The notes: a model not told the origin generated them from the sequence alone. A stretch of 64,000 bases of DNA from Brevibacterium jeotgali (GCF_900169175.1 NZ_FXZM01000005.1:124001-188000), one strand, 5' to 3'; shown: positions 7,824-16,835, numbered from the stretch's first letter. Numbers and translations are program-made.

Positions 7824-8903
7824 TCAGAGGTAGCGGCGGGACTCGACGAACTGGCCGCCGCTGTCCCACGACTTCCAGTCGACGACCTCGACGGACTTCG
7901 CCGCATTCGGAGCGTGGATCATCTTGCCGTCGCCCACGTACATCCCGACGTGGTGGGCGCGTCCTGATCCGCCCGAGGCGAAGAAGAGGAGGTCGCCCTT
8001 CTTCAGGTTCGACTGCTTCACGGCATCGCCCTGCTTCTGCTGGTCGCCTGCATCGCGTGCGATGTCGATGCCGTGCGCGCGGAACACCGTGTGGGTGAAG
8101 CCCGAGCAGTCGAAGCCGTACGGGCTCACACCGCCCCACAGGTAGCGCAGGCCCTCGAACTGCTCCGCCGTCCTCACGAGGTCGGACCGCGAGGGCTCCG
8201 GGACGGTGAAGTCGTGGTCAGGGTCGTCGATGCGGACGTCGTCGTAGTCGATCCACGCGGCGCCGCCGCCCGGCAGCGCCACACGGACGTCCTCGACATC
8301 CTGCGAGAGGAGGGGCAGCTCGACATTGATCGTCGCCTCCGGCGTCTCATCGCCCGGCAGGTCGGCGTACTGGACGCCGTCGAGGTCTGCGGTGCGAGCG
8401 GTGACGACGGCTGTGGGCTGGTCCTCGCTGAGTTCGACGAATCGGTCGTTCTCCACGATCTGCGCCTTCGGCACCCAGCCCGGGTATCCGCGGTCCTCCT
8501 TGGGGCTGGACTGGTCCGCGACAGCGACCTTCGCCCATGTGCCCTGCACAGCGAGCACAGTCAGTTCTGCGCCGTAGGGGGCCTGGGTCTGCACGAGGCC
8601 GGTGAGTCCGCGTCGGTTCTCCGTCGACGACAGCGCCCTGTTCCAGGCGTCGAGGTCGACAGGGGCCGTCGTCGCGGGGGCGTCGACGGAGCGAGGAGAG
8701 TCGGGCGACGTCCAGACTGTCGCGGATGTGACGTTGACGAACGCCGTGTCGCCCTTTCCGATCTCTCCGCTGGATTCGGCACGCAGGGCGACGCCGTCAT
8801 CGGCGGCGCCGGACATGTCCGGTCCGGTGCTTGCAAGGGCGGGCTGTGCGATGAGCGCTGTCGCGCACAGCCCGAGGACGGGCAGAAGTGCTTTCGCTTT
8901 CAC
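7824..8903 (-). CDS. Secreted NlpC/P60 peptidoglycan endopeptidase with SH3-like region
   Basis: A 359-residue exported cell-wall hydrolase. The signal peptide is VKAKALLPVLGLCATALIAQPALAST. Residues about 45-235 hold two SH3-like segments (GLVQTQAPYGAELTVLAVQG; AWIDYDDVRI). The C-terminal NlpC/P60 domain has YLWGGVSPYGFDCSGF with catalytic Cys266, HHVGMYVG with His317/318, and MIHAPN as the third polar residue. Such enzymes cut D-Glu/mDAP-type bonds in stem peptides. The GTG at 8903 is preferred because it opens directly on the signal peptide; a longer reading to 8975 puts 24 poorly hydrophobic residues ahead of it. Confidence 0.92.
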   Translation of the reverse strand: MKAKALLPVLGLCATALIAQPALASTGPDMSGAADDGVALRAESSGEIGKGDTAFVNVTSATVWTSPDSPRSVDAPATTAPVDLDAWNRALSSTENRRGLTGLVQTQAPYGAELTVLAVQGTWAKVAVADQSSPKEDRGYPGWVPKAQIVENDRFVELSEDQPTAVVTARTADLDGVQYADLPGDETPEATINVELPLLSQDVEDVRVALPGGGAAWIDYDDVRIDDPDHDFTVPEPSRSDLVRTAEQFEGLRYLWGGVSPYGFDCSGFTHTVFRAHGIDIARDAGDQQKQGDAVKQSNLKKGDLLFFASGGSGRAHHVGMYVGDGKMIHAPNAAKSVEVVDWKSWDSGGQFVESRRYL

Positions 8904-9023
8904 AGGATTCTCTTTTCGGTCAGCACCGACCGCACAGCGGTCGGTCCAGGTGCATGGGGGAAGACACCGTCTCACCGTCGAGAGTAGCGGCTGGGCTCCC
9001 GCCGCGTAAACCGTTCGACGACC

Positions 9024-10115
9024 TCAGGAGCGCTCGAGGCCGAACTCGGCGGCAAGCGCCTCCACCGTCCGCACACGAGCAGGCACCCTGTCGATCGGAT
9101 CGTCAGGGCCGGCTCCGGCGATCGGCTGGATCATGATCTCGTCCACACCGAACTCCTGGGCGATCCCGCGCAGGCGATCGGCGACCTCGGCGGCGGTGCC
9201 CACCGCCCAGGAGTCCCACATCGATTCACCGATCCGGCGGTGCCCCTCCGTCATGACGGACTCGACGTCGTCCCCGACGAGGCGCTGCGCCTGGAGCTCA
9301 GGACCGATCCGCAGCTGCCCCATCTGATAGACGAACGGCTGGACGAGGTCCCACGCCTCCTGGGTGGTCGCGCCGACGGCGGCGTTGACCGTCACGAACG
9401 TCCGCGGCTCCTCGCCGTGCTCTGTCGGCGTGAACGATTCGCGGTAGAGGTCCATCGCGGCGGAGGTGCCGCGGCCGGCGAAGTGATTGGCGAAGACGTA
9501 CGGCAGCCCGAGTGCGGCGGCGAGCTGGGCCGAATAGCCGCTGGAGCCCAGCAGCCACACCTGCGCCGCCTCGTCGACGCGCGGGGATGCGTGCATGACG
9601 TGCTGTCTGCCGCCGTGCACGGGGAACGCGGCACCGGCAGGCGACAGCAGTGCCTGGATGTCGACGATGTGCTGCGGGAACTGCTCGACCGGATCGATGC
9701 GGTTCCCCTCGCGATCGACGAGCTGCCCCTCGCCCAGGTGCCCGCGCATCGCGGCCGAGGTGTACGGATCCGTGCCGGGCGCGCGCCCCAGGCCCAGGTC
9801 GATGCGATCGCCGTAGACGGCGGTGAGCAGCGCGAACTGCTCCGCCACTGCGAGCGGTGCGTGGTTGGGCAGCATCACGCCGCCGGACCCCAGCCGGATG
9901 CGCGAGGTGCCCTGCCCCAGGTGCATGAGTTCCGTCGCGGGGCTGGTCGAGGCCACGGCCGGCATATTGTGGTGCTCCGCCACCCAGTAGCGGGTGAAGC
10001 CCAGCCTGTCCGCGGACTCGACCAGTTCCTTCGACGCGGCGAGGGCTTGGCCGGTCGTCTGGCCCTGTCTGACGGAGATGAGGTCGAGGAGCGAGAGGGC
10101 AGGCGAAGTCGTCAT
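9024..10115 (-). CDS. LLM class flavin-dependent oxidoreductase (luciferase-like, MsnO8 type)
   Basis: A 363-residue bacterial-luciferase-fold monooxygenase, probably FMN/F420-dependent. Diagnostic blocks: LSLLDLISVRQGQT near the start, RYWVAEHHNMP (the family's WxAEHH), IRLGSGGVMLPNHAPLAVAEQFALL, and DLGLGRAPGTD. The C-terminal GVDEIMIQPI is the final barrel strand. The set matches the MsnO8-like subgroup, whose substrates are mostly unknown. The ATG at 10115 gives the canonical N-terminus; an ATG at 10148 would add 11 residues. It is divergent from the BASS transporter with 154 bp between. Confidence 0.9.
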   Translation of the reverse strand: MTTSPALSLLDLISVRQGQTTGQALAASKELVESADRLGFTRYWVAEHHNMPAVASTSPATELMHLGQGTSRIRLGSGGVMLPNHAPLAVAEQFALLTAVYGDRIDLGLGRAPGTDPYTSAAMRGHLGEGQLVDREGNRIDPVEQFPQHIVDIQALLSPAGAAFPVHGGRQHVMHASPRVDEAAQVWLLGSSGYSAQLAAALGLPYVFANHFAGRGTSAAMDLYRESFTPTEHGEEPRTFVTVNAAVGATTQEAWDLVQPFVYQMGQLRIGPELQAQRLVGDDVESVMTEGHRRIGESMWDSWAVGTAAEVADRLRGIAQEFGVDEIMIQPIAGAGPDDPIDRVPARVRTVEALAAEFGLERS

Positions 10116-10269
10116 GCCCGTGGCAACACCGAGGCAGGTGGGGTTCATCCCGACGCGGAGTCCGCGTATCGCCCGTTGGAATCCGTCCGCGAGTGCAGTG
10201 GGCACTGCTATAACCTGTGCGCGCCGTGCGCGATCTGGTCGTGCAGCAGACGTCGATGGAGGAGGCAGC

Positions 10270-11286
10270 GTGGAGGACGAGAGCAGGGAGTCGGCCGTCG
10301 GAAGAGATGCGGACGTCGGCCAGAGCGGTCCGGTGGACCCCGAGGCGCAGAAGCTCACGGAGCGGAACGCGCGGATCGCGGTGACGGTGTTCCCGCTGCT
10401 CGTCATCGCCGGCGGGATCGTCGGCTTCTTCGGATCCGACTCGATCAGCCCACTGGCACCGACGATCCCGTGGGGCCTCGGCGTCATCATGTTCTTCATG
10501 GGCGTCACGCTCACGCTGCCCGACTTCACGCGCATCGCGAAGCGCCCCTGGGTCATCCTGCTGGGCACCGGCAGCCAGTTCATCGCCATGCCGCTGGCCG
10601 GGTGGCTCATCGCGCAGGCGCTGGGGCTGCCGCCCGCCCTGGCGATCGGTGTCATCCTCGTCGGATGCGCTCCGGGCGGGACCGCCTCGAACGTCGTCAC
10701 CTATCTGGCGAAGGGCGACGTCGCCCTCTCCGTCTCCGTCACGACCGTGTCGACGCTGCTCGCGCCTCTCCTCACCCCGATCCTCACACTGTGGCTCGCG
10801 GGTTCGTACATGGACGTGTCGGCCGGCTCCATGATGGTGTCCATCGTCCAGACCGTGCTGCTGCCGGTGATCGGCGGCGTCGTCGTGCGGGCGCTCTTCT
10901 CCCGCCTCATCGATCTGCTGGGGCCGGTCCTGCCGTGGCTGTCGACGATCGCGATCGCCTACGTCGTGGCCGTCGTGGTGGCAGGATCCGCGGGATCGCT
11001 GCTGCAGGCCGGCGCGCTGGTGCTCCTGGCAGTCGTGCTGCACAACGGAGTCGGACTGCTGCTGGGCTACGTCGCGGCGCGGGCCGCAGGCCTGGACGCG
11101 GCGGGCCGCCGTGCACTGTCGTTCGAGGTCGGACTCCAGAACTCCGGGCTGGCCTCGTCCCTCGCGCAGACCCACTTCCCGACCGAGCCCACAGCGGCGC
11201 TGCCCGGCGCGGTCTTCTCCGTGTGGCACAACGTGTCCGGTGCGGTCCTCGCGGCGTACTACGCCCGTCGCCCGCTGAAAGGCTGA
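10270..11286 (+). CDS. BASS family (bile acid:sodium symporter-like) transporter
   Basis: A 338-residue membrane protein with nine or ten hydrophobic segments after a charged 35-residue N-terminal tail. GCAPGGTASNVVTYLAKGD is the BASS motif in the first crossover region, and EVGLQNSGLASSLA is the second. Relatives import organic anions such as bile acids, pantoate, pyruvate or 2-keto acids with sodium; the substrate here is unknown. The GTG at 10270 is preceded by GGAGGAGG at good spacing. It is transcribed away from the flavin monooxygenase; a functional link is possible but unproven. It ends 78 bp from the convergent gabT. Confidence 0.9.
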   Translation: MEDESRESAVGRDADVGQSGPVDPEAQKLTERNARIAVTVFPLLVIAGGIVGFFGSDSISPLAPTIPWGLGVIMFFMGVTLTLPDFTRIAKRPWVILLGTGSQFIAMPLAGWLIAQALGLPPALAIGVILVGCAPGGTASNVVTYLAKGDVALSVSVTTVSTLLAPLLTPILTLWLAGSYMDVSAGSMMVSIVQTVLLPVIGGVVVRALFSRLIDLLGPVLPWLSTIAIAYVVAVVVAGSAGSLLQAGALVLLAVVLHNGVGLLLGYVAARAAGLDAAGRRALSFEVGLQNSGLASSLAQTHFPTEPTAALPGAVFSVWHNVSGAVLAAYYARRPLKG

Positions 11287-11363
11287 GGTCGCTCGGGCCG
11301 TCGCCAGCCGTCGCCAGTCGTGGGCAACCGTCGCCCGCCCTGCGCAGTCAGCCGGCGCGAACG

Positions 11364-12728
11364 TCAGGCCAGGGCGTTCGCGAAGCCCTCCTCGAGCACG
11401 TCGAACGCCTCATTCAGCAGCTCATCGCTGATGGACAGCGGCGGGAGGAAGCGCAGGACGTTGCCGAACGTGCCGGTCACCAGCACGAGCACCGCATTCG
11501 CCGCGGCATGATCGGCGATCGCCTTCGCGAGGCCGGGGTGCGGATCGATCGAGTCGCGCTGCACCAGCTCGATGGCCTGCATCGCGCCCCGGCCGCGCAC
11601 GTCCCCGATCTCCGGGTGCTTCGCCTGCAGCGCCTCGATACGGCGGACGAGGATCTCACCGATCTCGACGGCTCGCTCGACCAGCCCGTCCTGCTCATAG
11701 GATTCGAGGGCGCCCAGCGCTGCGGCGACCGCCGCAGGATTGCCGCCGTACGTACCGCCCAGGCCGCCGCCGCCCACCGCGTCCATGATCTCCGCGCGTC
11801 CGGTCACCGCGGCGAGCGGCAGTCCGCCCGCGATGCCCTTCGCCGTCGTGACGATGTCCGGGACGATGTCCTCGTGCTCCGACGCGAACATCCTCCCCGT
11901 CCGCGCGAAGCCCGCCTGGACCTCATCCGCGACGAAGACGATGCCGTTCTCACGCGCGTACTCGACGATCGCGGGCAGGAAGCCGTCGGCCGGCACGATG
12001 AAGCCGCCCTCGCCCTGGATCGGCTCGATGACGATCGCGGCGACGTCGTCCGCCCCGACCTGCTTGTCGATCATGCTGATCACCCGCTGCGCCGCGTCCT
12101 CGCCGGACACCTTCGTACCCGCTGCCGCATCATCGCGGTACGGGTACGACATGGGCGCGCGGTAGACCTCGCCCGCGAACGGCCCGAATCCCTTCTTGTA
12201 GGGCGCGACCTTCGACGTCATCGCCATCGTGAGGTTCGTGCGGCCGTGGTAGGCGTGGTCGAACACGACGACGGCGTTCCGCTTCGTGTGGACGCGTGCG
12301 ATCTTCACCGCGTTCTCCACCGCCTCCGCACCTGAGTTCAGCAGCACGGTCCGCTTCTCGTGGTCACCGGGGGTCAGACGATTGAGGGCTTCTGCGACCT
12401 CGATGTACGACTCGTACGGGTTCACCATGAAGCACGTGTGCGTGAAGGCGTCGAGCTGCTCCTTCGCATGTGCCACCACCCGCTCGTTCGAGTTGCCGAC
12501 GGTCGTGACCGCGATGCCGGAGCCCAGATCGACGATCTGGTTGCCGTCCGCGTCCTTGAGGATGCCGCCGCCGGCTGCGACGACGTAGGCGGGCATTCCC
12601 GAGGCCACGCCGGGTGCGACCGCCTTCTTCCGCCGCTCCTCGATCTCCTGCGACCGGGGTCCTGGGATGGCTGTGACGATCTTGCGTTCCTGCGGCAGCG
12701 AAGGGCCGCCCTTCTCCAGCTGAGTCAT
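11364..12728 (-). CDS. gabT: 4-aminobutyrate (GABA) aminotransferase
   Basis: A 454-residue class-III PLP aminotransferase that converts 4-aminobutyrate and 2-oxoglutarate to succinate semialdehyde and glutamate. The pattern NSGAEAVENAVKIAR, FDHAYHGRTNLTMAMT, EPIQGEGGF, FVADEVQAGFARTG and the PLP Lys in TTAKGIAGG (Lys297) are all present. Length and the opening PGPRSQEIEERRKKAVAPGV match actinobacterial GabT. The ATG at 12728 is used; an upstream Met at 12767 precedes a Gly-rich non-conserved stretch. No succinate-semialdehyde dehydrogenase or GABA permease is next to it. Confidence 0.95.
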   Translation of the reverse strand: MTQLEKGGPSLPQERKIVTAIPGPRSQEIEERRKKAVAPGVASGMPAYVVAAGGGILKDADGNQIVDLGSGIAVTTVGNSNERVVAHAKEQLDAFTHTCFMVNPYESYIEVAEALNRLTPGDHEKRTVLLNSGAEAVENAVKIARVHTKRNAVVVFDHAYHGRTNLTMAMTSKVAPYKKGFGPFAGEVYRAPMSYPYRDDAAAGTKVSGEDAAQRVISMIDKQVGADDVAAIVIEPIQGEGGFIVPADGFLPAIVEYARENGIVFVADEVQAGFARTGRMFASEHEDIVPDIVTTAKGIAGGLPLAAVTGRAEIMDAVGGGGLGGTYGGNPAAVAAALGALESYEQDGLVERAVEIGEILVRRIEALQAKHPEIGDVRGRGAMQAIELVQRDSIDPHPGLAKAIADHAAANAVLVLVTGTFGNVLRFLPPLSISDELLNEAFDVLEEGFANALA

Positions 12729-12801
12729 ACGACGAACATATCCCCCGCCCGAGGCCCCTGTCACCACTTTCCGACCGCCGGCCCCCGCCGCGCACGGGCG
12801 T

Positions 12802-12821
12802 CCGGCGGCACTCCCCGCCGG
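12802..12821 (-). terminator. Possible hairpin terminator of ygfZ
   Basis: CCGGCGG (12802-12808) pairs with CCGCCGG (12815-12821) over a 6-nt loop, starting 3 bp past the ygfZ stop and before gabT. Seven GC pairs but no T-run, so termination is only plausible. Confidence 0.45.
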
Positions 12822-12824
12822 GGG

Positions 12825-14006
12825 TCAGAGACGACGCTGGTCGACGGCAGGGTTCCTCTGCACACGCGGGCCCGACGGCTCCCTCTTCGACACGACGATC
12901 TGGTCCTGCGCGGCCACGACCAGCTCCTCCGGCTCCGCGGGCTCGTGCTGCCCTGCGGTCGCGGCACCCTGACCCTCGGCACCCTTCACCACGACGTGCA
13001 GCGGGGCCTCCGGGTCCACGCCGCGCTTGATGACGGCCAGGGCGACGGGCCCCAGCTCCCAGTGGAGCGCCGATGTCGTCACGTGGCCCACGGACCGCAT
13101 GGCACCGCGCACCTCGGCCCGGACCTCGGAGCCGGAATCCGGCACGATGTGCCCCGACCCGTCGAGGTGGAGGAAGACGATCCGGCGGGGCGGCTGCCCC
13201 AGATTGTGCACGCGGGCGACGGCCTCCTGCCCGCGATAGCAGCCCTTCTCGAGGTGGACGGCTGTCCGCAGCACGTCGAGCTCACCGACGAGCGCGCGGT
13301 GGTCGACCTCCGGTGCGGCCGGGCGCCACGCCTCGACGCGCAGCGCATCCCACGACTCACGGCCGGCGACGGCAAGCCCGTCGTGTCGCCAGTCGCGCAG
13401 CACAGCGCGGTCGACGACGGCGATGCGGAAGTCGATGTCAGCACCCGGATGGTCATCGGAGGCGACCCGCGCGCCCAGGTCGATCGCGGCATAGGAGGTG
13501 GATCCCGCACCGATCGCCGGCCAGGGGTCGTTCCACACGACCGCGGTCGCGAGCTCCTCCGGCGGTGCGCCGATGAAGCCCACCGCCTGGAAGGAGTCGG
13601 TCACGTCGATGATCTCGACGCGCATCATGAACCGCATGCGGTCGAGGAAGTCGATCGCCTCGTCGGTGCGGACGTCGGAGAGCGCCCACAGGACCTCTCC
13701 GTCGTCGATCAGCCGCAGCCAGCCCTCGATGTGCCCGGTGGGTGAGAGCACGAGCGTCTCCGTCGAGACATGCGGCTCGAGCGCGTCGACCTTCTGCGAC
13801 GTGAGCGTGTTGAGGAAGGTGAGGCGGTCGGCCCCCTCGAAGCGGAAGACGCGCGTGGCGGACAGGTCCGCGATCGCCGCGCCGTCGGCCAGCTGTCGCT
13901 GCTCGCGCAGGGGCATCCCGAAGTGCGCCACCTCGCCCGCGTGCTCCCCCGCGCCGTAGACCGCGGAGGACCGCGGGAAGATCAGAGAATTCTTGGGTGT
14001 GCTCAT
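12825..14006 (-). CDS. ygfZ: YgfZ/GcvT-like folate-binding protein
   Basis: A 393-residue protein of the YgfZ family, which uses tetrahydrofolate and helps repair or assemble iron-sulfur enzymes. The diagnostic KGCYRGQEAVAR is present with Cys256. Earlier regions give the GcvT-like fold (FLNTLTSQKVDAL; LSPTGHIEGWLRL). The last 40 residues (PAEPEELVVAAQDQ...) are a non-conserved tail. The ATG at 14006 has AAGGAG eight bases upstream. It is the third gene of a minus-strand run (15580 to 12825), with the one-TM protein gene ending 38 bp upstream. Confidence 0.93.
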   Translation of the reverse strand: MSTPKNSLIFPRSSAVYGAGEHAGEVAHFGMPLREQRQLADGAAIADLSATRVFRFEGADRLTFLNTLTSQKVDALEPHVSTETLVLSPTGHIEGWLRLIDDGEVLWALSDVRTDEAIDFLDRMRFMMRVEIIDVTDSFQAVGFIGAPPEELATAVVWNDPWPAIGAGSTSYAAIDLGARVASDDHPGADIDFRIAVVDRAVLRDWRHDGLAVAGRESWDALRVEAWRPAAPEVDHRALVGELDVLRTAVHLEKGCYRGQEAVARVHNLGQPPRRIVFLHLDGSGHIVPDSGSEVRAEVRGAMRSVGHVTTSALHWELGPVALAVIKRGVDPEAPLHVVVKGAEGQGAATAGQHEPAEPEELVVAAQDQIVVSKREPSGPRVQRNPAVDQRRL

Positions 14007-14044
14007 AGTGCGGCTCCTTCGTCGTGGCGGCGAGGTCCGCCCCG

Positions 14045-14827
14045 TCATCCGATGATGTCGCGGAGGGCGTCCTCGAGCCCCGACACGTCATCCCTCATGT
14101 CATCGACCAGCTGTGTCAGCAGGTCTCCCCCTGAGTCCAATGCCTCGAGCACCGGCCCGTATTCCGACGCGTCGTCACAGGCATCGCGCACCGAGGTGCG
14201 GAAGTCGTCGATCGAGTGGGAGACGGCGTCCATCACTCCGGACAGATCGACCGCATCGAGGGAGTCCGCGGCAGCGCACAGCGAGTCGAGCGCCTCTGCT
14301 CCCTCCGTCGCGATGTCGCCGATCGAGCCGAACGACGCTCCCCACCCCACGGTGGCAGGGTTCCGCAGGGAACCCGTCTCGAGATCGACGACCGTGGCGA
14401 CGTCGATGAGAGTGGGCGCCACCTCGTCGACCAGCGTGTCCGCGACTGTGAGTGCTTCATCCGCGGCGTCGAGGTCGTCGCGCAGACCCGGGACCCAGCC
14501 CAGCTGGGGCATCGGGAAGGCGGCGAACTCGTCCTGTGCGTCATCCAGAGCGGAGCGCACCGCCACGAGCTCCGCCTCTGCCGTCGCGGGGTCGGTGAGC
14601 AGTGTTGCGAAGAGGGTCTCGGAGCTCTCCGTCGCCGCATCCAGAGCGGTCGAGAGGCGGTCGACGCGCTTCATCACGGTGACGGCGCATGCGGCGGCGA
14701 CCAGTCCCAGCGTCAGGACGATGATCACCGCGGACACGAGCAGTCCGGGCCGGCGGCGACGACCATCTGCAGGAGGGGCGGCCCCCGGGCCGGCGGCCCA
14801 CCCGTTCACCGCAGTCCACCCGTTCAC
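14045..14827 (-). CDS. Single-pass membrane protein resembling the start of DUF4012 proteins
   Basis: A 260-residue protein with one strong membrane segment near residues 29-50 (LLVSAVIIVLTLGLVAAACAV) after a Gly/Pro/Arg-rich cytoplasmic tail. The outer part is acidic and helical. The stretch LGWVPGLRDDLDAADEALTVADTLVDEVAPTL... recalls the N-terminal region of actinobacterial DUF4012 proteins, where a 'P.lG.dlra.r....adtla...p.l.da' pattern follows the membrane helix. Those proteins are usually 500-700 residues, so this would be a short stand-alone version. GTG start at 14827; the next GTG seven codons in sits in a repeated GTGAACGGGTGG. Function unknown. Confidence 0.65.
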   Translation of the reverse strand: MNGWTAVNGWAAGPGAAPPADGRRRRPGLLVSAVIIVLTLGLVAAACAVTVMKRVDRLSTALDAATESSETLFATLLTDPATAEAELVAVRSALDDAQDEFAAFPMPQLGWVPGLRDDLDAADEALTVADTLVDEVAPTLIDVATVVDLETGSLRNPATVGWGASFGSIGDIATEGAEALDSLCAAADSLDAVDLSGVMDAVSHSIDDFRTSVRDACDDASEYGPVLEALDSGGDLLTQLVDDMRDDVSGLEDALRDIIG

Positions 14828-14842
14828 GGGAGCACCGGTGCG

Positions 14843-15460
14843 TCAGTCCAGGACTGAAGGCGAGGTGCGCTGCAGGTCAGCAGAGACGTGGGAAGCGGGG
14901 TCGTGGCCGTTCGCGGCCATCTCCCACACCCACATGAGGCGGCCCTCGACCAGCCCGTACATGCGGCTGGACGCCCGGTAGTCCAGTGCGTTCGGGGTCT
15001 TCACCCCACCGTCGGAGACGAGGTCGACGCGCGGTCCCGCGATCCGCCCCGCGTAGTGCTCCATGAGCCCGTGGGGATAGGCGAGCGCCACTTCGATGTC
15101 GAAGTCGTCGCGCTCCGTGCGGAGCTCCTCGACCGCCGCGGCGGTGGTGTAGGGGGTGTCAGCGCTGGGTGGCATGAGCCCGGGGCCGGTGTCGTGGTCC
15201 CCGCGGGGACGGGCCAGCTGCCAGATGCCGGTCTCCACGCCCAGCAGCGCGCCGGGGGTGGGATCAGCCTCGTCGAACCACGTGCGGCAGGTGTAGAGCA
15301 GGTACGGCTGGTCGCCCTCGATCGAGAATTCGGCGCGCTGGAACACGCGCCGCTCCTCGGCATCGGTGTAGACGACTGCGCCGTGGCCCTCCCACGTGCC
15401 GATCAGCCATGCGAGCGGGACGAGCTCAGGCTGCAGGTCGACCGGGATCTCGACGGGCAT
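14843..15460 (-). CDS. Nitrobindin-like heme-binding beta-barrel protein (DUF1794)
   Basis: A 205-residue beta-barrel protein. The signature GTWEGHG lies at residues 21-27 (family GxWxGxG), with PYLLYTCRTWF, a conserved-looking GIWQLARP strand, and the C-terminal RMYGLVEGRLMWVWEMA. Bacterial relatives bind ferric heme and may isomerise peroxynitrite; in actinobacteria they are about 160-210 residues. The ATG at 15460 lies 3 bp past the stop of a 38-residue membrane mini-protein, and its own stop is 15 bp from the next gene, so all appear co-transcribed. Confidence 0.85.
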   Translation of the reverse strand: MPVEIPVDLQPELVPLAWLIGTWEGHGAVVYTDAEERRVFQRAEFSIEGDQPYLLYTCRTWFDEADPTPGALLGVETGIWQLARPRGDHDTGPGLMPPSADTPYTTAAAVEELRTERDDFDIEVALAYPHGLMEHYAGRIAGPRVDLVSDGGVKTPNALDYRASSRMYGLVEGRLMWVWEMAANGHDPASHVSADLQRTSPSVLD

Positions 15461-15463
15461 GGG

Positions 15464-15580
15464 TCAGCGCTTCACCTTGAACAGGCTGGCCACGACCTTG
15501 ACGCCCACGGCCATGGCACCCAGGCCGGCGAGCACGACGAGAGATTCAAAGAACAGGACAAGTCCGGTGTATTCCTCCAT
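15464..15580 (-). CDS. 38-residue predicted membrane mini-protein
   Basis: A small open frame starting ATG at 15580: MEEYTGLVLFFES then about 20 hydrophobic residues (LVVLAGLGAMAVGVKVVASL) and a basic end FKVKR. One membrane helix with a positive-inside tail is exactly what a small membrane protein should look like, and the stop sits 3 bp before the nitrobindin start. Against it: I see no good Shine-Dalgarno sequence upstream. Function unknown; coupling to the nitrobindin gene is inferred from spacing. Confidence 0.55.
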   Translation of the reverse strand: MEEYTGLVLFFESLVVLAGLGAMAVGVKVVASLFKVKR

Positions 15581-15634
15581 GCGCGGCAGTCTATCCCAGC
15601 GCGGGGACGCGCTCACACCGGGAGGGCGCTCCCC

Positions 15635-16432
15635 TCAGACGGGGCCGGCGACGCGGGTGAGGACGTAGACGACCACACCGCCCAGGGCGATGGGCGCGGC
15701 CCCCAGAGAGGCGTGGACCGCAAAGAGCCTCGCCTTGTCCCGACGACGCGCCTCGGTCAGAGCCGCAGCCTGGTACTTCGATTCCGCGATGAGTCCCAGG
15801 AGTCGGTCCACAGCTGCCGCGAGGACGCCCATGACCGCGCCCAGACCGCCGGCCAGCACGAGCGCCGCCGAATCCCCGCCGACGGCGACGGCCGCGACCA
15901 GACCACCCAGGGTGCCTGCGACGACCGCGAGCGGCGACGTGTAGCGGGCCGGCCAGGGAAGTGCCGTCGCGGCGAGCGCGAGGACGACCGCGACGAGCCC
16001 CGACAGGATCGTCGTGTGGTCGTTCGTGAGCCGGAACGCCGCCACCCACGTGGCGGCGGACAGTGTGATGGCGAGTCCGGCGACTTGAGCCGACACGTTC
16101 ACCGTCGCGTGGGAGGCTCCGATTCCGCGCGTCAGGTTCTGCACGAACGCCCACAGGAGCCCCATCCCGACCAGGATGGGCAGCCATTCGAGGAAGGGCC
16201 CCTCGTCAGCGAGCACGGTCGCGACGACGCCCGCCCCGCCGAAGACAGCCAGCATGATCGACGTCGCCCGCGGCTGCGGCGAGTCCGTCAGGCGGGGCCA
16301 GCCGTAGGCGAAGACCAGCATGACGAGCACCGCCCCCGGGGCGAAGGCCATCGACGGCTTCAGCAGGAACTCGCCCACGAAGGTCGAGGCGCCGAGCACC
16401 AGGGTCAGGCACACGGCGATCGCGACTCGCAT
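15635..16432 (-). CDS. Polytopic membrane protein of unknown function
   Basis: A 265-residue protein with about eight hydrophobic segments; hydrophilic loops are short except GLIAESKYQAAALTEARRRDKARLFAVH between the last two helices. I recognise no transporter or enzyme motif. The pattern of long, Gly/Ala-rich helices is common among actinobacterial integral membrane proteins of unknown role. The ATG at 16432 was chosen; GGAGGGG lies about 14-20 bases upstream, and GTG/TTG codons at 16444/16441 are alternatives. It heads the minus-strand group that includes the mini-protein and nitrobindin. Confidence 0.7.
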   Translation of the reverse strand: MRVAIAVCLTLVLGASTFVGEFLLKPSMAFAPGAVLVMLVFAYGWPRLTDSPQPRATSIMLAVFGGAGVVATVLADEGPFLEWLPILVGMGLLWAFVQNLTRGIGASHATVNVSAQVAGLAITLSAATWVAAFRLTNDHTTILSGLVAVVLALAATALPWPARYTSPLAVVAGTLGGLVAAVAVGGDSAALVLAGGLGAVMGVLAAAVDRLLGLIAESKYQAAALTEARRRDKARLFAVHASLGAAPIALGGVVVYVLTRVAGPV

Positions 16433-16835
16433 CCATCTCAACACCCCTCCATCCTGCAACACCCGGCGCTCAACGTCGCATCGGCGCGCACCGGGCACAG
16501 GGAATCCGCACGTCGGGCACGACTACACTCGTGACATCCGACACGGACGGAATCCCACTGCCCATCGGCTCGTCTGCCCGCGGACAGGTCAGACGCCCCA
16601 CCTGGCTGCCCACCCATCGACCGGCCCACCCGGCAGGCGGCCCACCGGTCGACGTGCATATCCGGCGACGGAGGGCCACGCTGGGAACAGAGCAGAGCAG
16701 GGCGGACCCGAGCCGACCCCGCGCTCGGAATCGAGCCCGATCCGAGGTTCCGCACGGTGCACCGCCTCGGATGCCGCTTCTCGCCGCGGCACATCCCGCG
16801 CAGCGTGCGCGAGCACGACGACTTGGAGGACGCAG
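16433..16835. other. 403-bp divergent gap before mshD
   Basis: It lies between the membrane protein start (16432, minus) and mshD (16836, plus). TACACT (16524-16529) is a good -10 hexamer without a clear -35. From a GTG at 16531 an open frame rich in Pro and Arg runs to a TGA that overlaps the mshD ATG; I judge it unconvincing as a protein but it could be a coupling leader. The segment 16605-16650 is built from several loose copies of GCCCACC. Confidence 0.5.

Noticed and set aside
9240-12335. Open frame of 1031 codons on the plus strand
   Set aside because: It lies antisense to the flavin monooxygenase and gabT and across the BASS gene; Arg/Gly/His-rich composition shows it is an artefact of high GC.
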